Shown in pieces: positions 62,438 to 64,000 of a stretch of DNA of 64,000 nucleotides; within the stretch, counting starts at the first letter, position 1; every line of letters starts with the position of its first letter. The position numbers and the translations under genes were made by a program. The DNA is from JADGHX01 sp035760965. Lineage in GTDB: Bacteria > Pseudomonadota > Gammaproteobacteria > Steroidobacterales > Steroidobacteraceae. The stretch spans positions 62,001-126,000 of the forward strand of contig DASTRY010000008.1 of the NCBI GenBank assembly GCA_035760965.1, written 5' to 3'. The notes under the pieces are model-generated. The model was not told the DNA's origin. It did not search any database and saw only the letters and a list, made by a program, of their open reading frames with translations.

Positions 62438-62456
62438 CGTCGACAGGATGTCGACG
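62438..62456. repeat. 7-bp inverted repeat in the VOC-lrp gap
   Basis: CGTCGAC and GTCGACG flank AGGAT in the 180-bp convergent gap. It could form a hairpin, but it lacks a T-run; its role is uncertain. Confidence 0.35.
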
Positions 62457-62504
62457 AGCATGCGGCGAGTCGGGCCGCCGGCCCCGTGTCGTGCGGCGCG
62501 CCGC

Positions 62505-62978
62505 TCAGCGCCGTGACAGCGGCAACGCCGTCGTCTCCTTGATCGTCGAGAGCGCGATGGACGAGTGCACGGATTCGACGCCCGGCATCTTCGAGAGGTG
62601 ATCGAGAAAGAACGCCTCGTATGCTTTGATGTCGCGCACGCAGATGCGCAACAGGAAGTCCGTGTCGCCCATCAACGTGTAGCACTCGAGCACCTCGGGA
62701 TGCTCGCGCACGGCCGCCTCGAACTTGGCGAGCGAGTCACGCCCGTGCGCCACGAGCTTCACGCGCGAGAATACCGTCACGTTCAAGCCGACCTTCTCCC
62801 GATCGAGCAGCGTGACACGCGCCTTGATGACGCCCTGCTCCTCGAGCCGCGTGATCCGGCGCCAGCAGGTCGAGGTCGTCATGTCCACCTTCTCGGCGAT
62901 CTCCGCCGCCGAGAAATTGCCGTGATGCTGCAGGACTTCGAGGATGCGCAGATCGCCCCGATCGAGCTCGACTTGCAT
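62505..62978 (-). CDS. Lrp/AsnC family transcriptional regulator
   Basis: A 157-residue feast/famine regulator: N-terminal helix-turn-helix (LDRGDLRILEVLQHHGNFSA, TSTCWRRITRLEEQGVI) and a C-terminal RAM ligand-binding domain (ECYTLMGDTDFLLRICVRD). It is divergent from a leucine-dehydrogenase-type gene with 134 bp between. A BkdR-like role in branched-chain amino acid catabolism is plausible but inferred from context. A palindrome overlaps its start codon, suggesting autoregulation. Confidence 0.9.
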   Translation of the reverse strand: MQVELDRGDLRILEVLQHHGNFSAAEIAEKVDMTTSTCWRRITRLEEQGVIKARVTLLDREKVGLNVTVFSRVKLVAHGRDSLAKFEAAVREHPEVLECYTLMGDTDFLLRICVRDIKAYEAFFLDHLSKMPGVESVHSSIALSTIKETTALPLSRR

Positions 62979-62991
62979 GGTACGTACCGTG
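62976..62991. promoter_or_regulatory. palindrome at the lrp-type start codon
   Basis: CATGGTACGTACCGTG is palindromic apart from one T-G position and has the perfect core GGTACGTACC. It overlaps the regulator's ATG, a good place for an autoregulatory operator. Confidence 0.4.
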
Positions 62992-63046
62992 ATGCGCGGC
63001 AGGAATGGGATGGATATTTCACCGAACCGCCTTTCGAGGCAAGTTT

Positions 63047-63062
63047 TGTAACACGTGTTGCA
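63047..63062. promoter_or_regulatory. palindromic operator candidate in the lrp/dehydrogenase intergenic region
   Basis: TGTAACACGTGTTGCA is a 16-bp palindrome with one mismatched pair, centred about 59 bp before the dehydrogenase ATG. Its core ACACGTGT differs from parS. It may be the regulator's operator. Confidence 0.45.
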
Positions 63063-63112
63063 GACGCCCCGGCGTACGCTGAGTCGTAGTCCATACCCCG
63101 CCGAGGTGCCCG

Positions 63113-64000
63113 ATGAACCCCTTCGACAGCCGGGAATTCGACGGTCACGAGCTCGTCCTCTTCACTCACGATGAGCCGACGGGTCTGCGCGCCATCGTCG
63201 CCATTCACTCGACCGCGCTCGGGCCGGCGGCGGGTGGCTGCCGTATGTGGCCGTACGCTTCGGCGAGTGAAGCGGTGACGGACGCCCTGCGGCTCTCGCG
63301 CGGCATGAGTTACAAGAATGCGCTGGCGGGGCTGCCTTTCGGCGGCGGCAAGGCCGTGATCATCGGGGATTCACGGCGCAAGACGCCCGCGCTGTTCGAA
63401 GCGTTCGGGCGCTTCGTGGACTCGATCGGCGGCCGGTATGTCACCGCCGAGGACGTCGGTACGACGACGGCGGACATGGAGAACGTCGCGAAGCACACCC
63501 GCTTCGTCGCGGGTCTGCACCGCAAGCCCGGGGAAGTCGGCGGCGACCCCTCGCCGAAGACGGCGCTCGGTACGCACCTCGGCATCAAGGCTGCCGCGAA
63601 ATGCCGGCTCGGTCGCAGTGACCTCGAGGGACTGCGCGTTGCCGTACAGGGTCTTGGCGGTGTGGGCTATCACCTCTGCCGACTGCTCGCCGCGGAAGGG
63701 GCCAAGCTCAGCGTCGCGGACGTCCGGGCCGACGCGGTCACGCGCGTATGCGATGAGCTCGGCGCCGAGCCCGTTCCCGTCGAAGCCGTGCTGCGGCAGG
63801 ACGTCGATGTCGTCGCGCCGTGCGCGCTCGGCGCCGTTCTGAATTCCCAGAGCATCCCGACCCTGCGCGCGCGCATCGTCGCGGGTGCCGCGAACAATCA
63901 GCTCGCGACGGATGCGGATGGCGAGGCGCTGCTCGCGGCCGGCATCCTGTACGCGCCGGACTACGTCATCAACGCGGGCGGCATCATCAGCGTCGCGCGC
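63113..64000 (+). CDS. leucine-dehydrogenase-type Glu/Leu/Phe/Val dehydrogenase, 3' end outside the window
   Basis: The first 296 codons of an amino-acid dehydrogenase. The substrate/catalytic region has GPAAGGCRMW, MSYKNALAGLPFGGGKAVI (catalytic Lys) and TAEDVGTTTADM. The NAD-binding part has VAVQGLGGVGYHLCRLL and then YVINAGGIISVAR at the window end. The pattern fits leucine/valine/phenylalanine dehydrogenases, which deaminate branched-chain or aromatic amino acids to 2-oxo acids. ATG 63113 has GAGGTG upstream. The divergent Lrp-type regulator is the likely controller. Confidence 0.92.
   Translation, partial: MNPFDSREFDGHELVLFTHDEPTGLRAIVAIHSTALGPAAGGCRMWPYASASEAVTDALRLSRGMSYKNALAGLPFGGGKAVIIGDSRRKTPALFEAFGRFVDSIGGRYVTAEDVGTTTADMENVAKHTRFVAGLHRKPGEVGGDPSPKTALGTHLGIKAAAKCRLGRSDLEGLRVAVQGLGGVGYHLCRLLAAEGAKLSVADVRADAVTRVCDELGAEPVPVEAVLRQDVDVVAPCALGAVLNSQSIPTLRARIVAGAANNQLATDADGEALLAAGILYAPDYVINAGGIISVAR

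Overview
The window is 64 kb of chromosome from a high-GC gammaproteobacterium. The evidence is the dnaN-recF-gyrB order, the adenylylation-type glutamine synthetase with ntrBC, the glyQ-glyS pair, secB/grxC/gpsA, tatABC and prpBCD. Gene content resembles Steroidobacterales/Nevskiales-type gammaproteobacteria, but that placement is an inference. Genes are dense and intact. I see no rRNA or tRNA gene, transposase, prophage or CRISPR array. Most of the window is conserved core genome; the interest lies mainly in regulatory and architectural detail.

Layout. 1-5250: the end of dnaN, then recF and gyrB, separated by an unusually long (1.56 kb) gene-free stretch. Four parS-like palindromes lie here, one of them inside the last codons of recF, so this is a likely ParB-loading centromere. 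5486-7966: a reverse-strand pair for the non-phosphorylative sugar-acid pathway (2,5-dioxovalerate-type aldehyde dehydrogenase and AraD1-type dehydratase). 8057-11912: glyQ-glyS-plsC. 12090-17049: nitrogen control, with glnA behind a sigma-54 promoter and two NtrC sites, then a DUF4124 protein, ntrB and ntrC. 17098-22184: mscS-type channel, trmL, gpsA-secB-grxC, a rhodanese protein and envC. 22458-30409: c-di-GMP and signalling genes (degenerate-GGDEF/EAL protein, REC-GGDEF protein, BarA-like hybrid kinase) around ctpA and a DedA protein. 30639-34830: SRPBCC protein, small membrane protein, OPT transporter, hemD-like gene, TfoX-N protein.

34818-43713 is an assimilatory nitrate/nitrite module: nasT-nasS (reverse) facing nirB, a nirD-reductase fusion and nasA (forward). 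The shared 356-bp region carries an NtrC palindrome, a consensus sigma-54 promoter, and a leader RNA with two ANTAR-type hairpins. The second hairpin consumes the 5' arm of a strong terminator. Together with ntrBC in the same window this predicts an AND gate: nitrogen limitation starts transcription and nitrate lets it continue.

43989-64000: a PsiF-like small protein behind a CTTAAT-N5-CTTAAG box, an OmpR/CusS-type two-component system, a POT transporter with an ACE-like M2 peptidase lipoprotein, tatABC, dtd, a cytochrome c4-like protein, an S9 peptidase, an MBL hydrolase, acuI-like reductase, prpBCD (2-methylcitrate cycle), an rsmG expanded by 15-bp repeats, a VOC protein, an Lrp/AsnC regulator and, divergent from it, a leucine-dehydrogenase-type gene cut by the window end.
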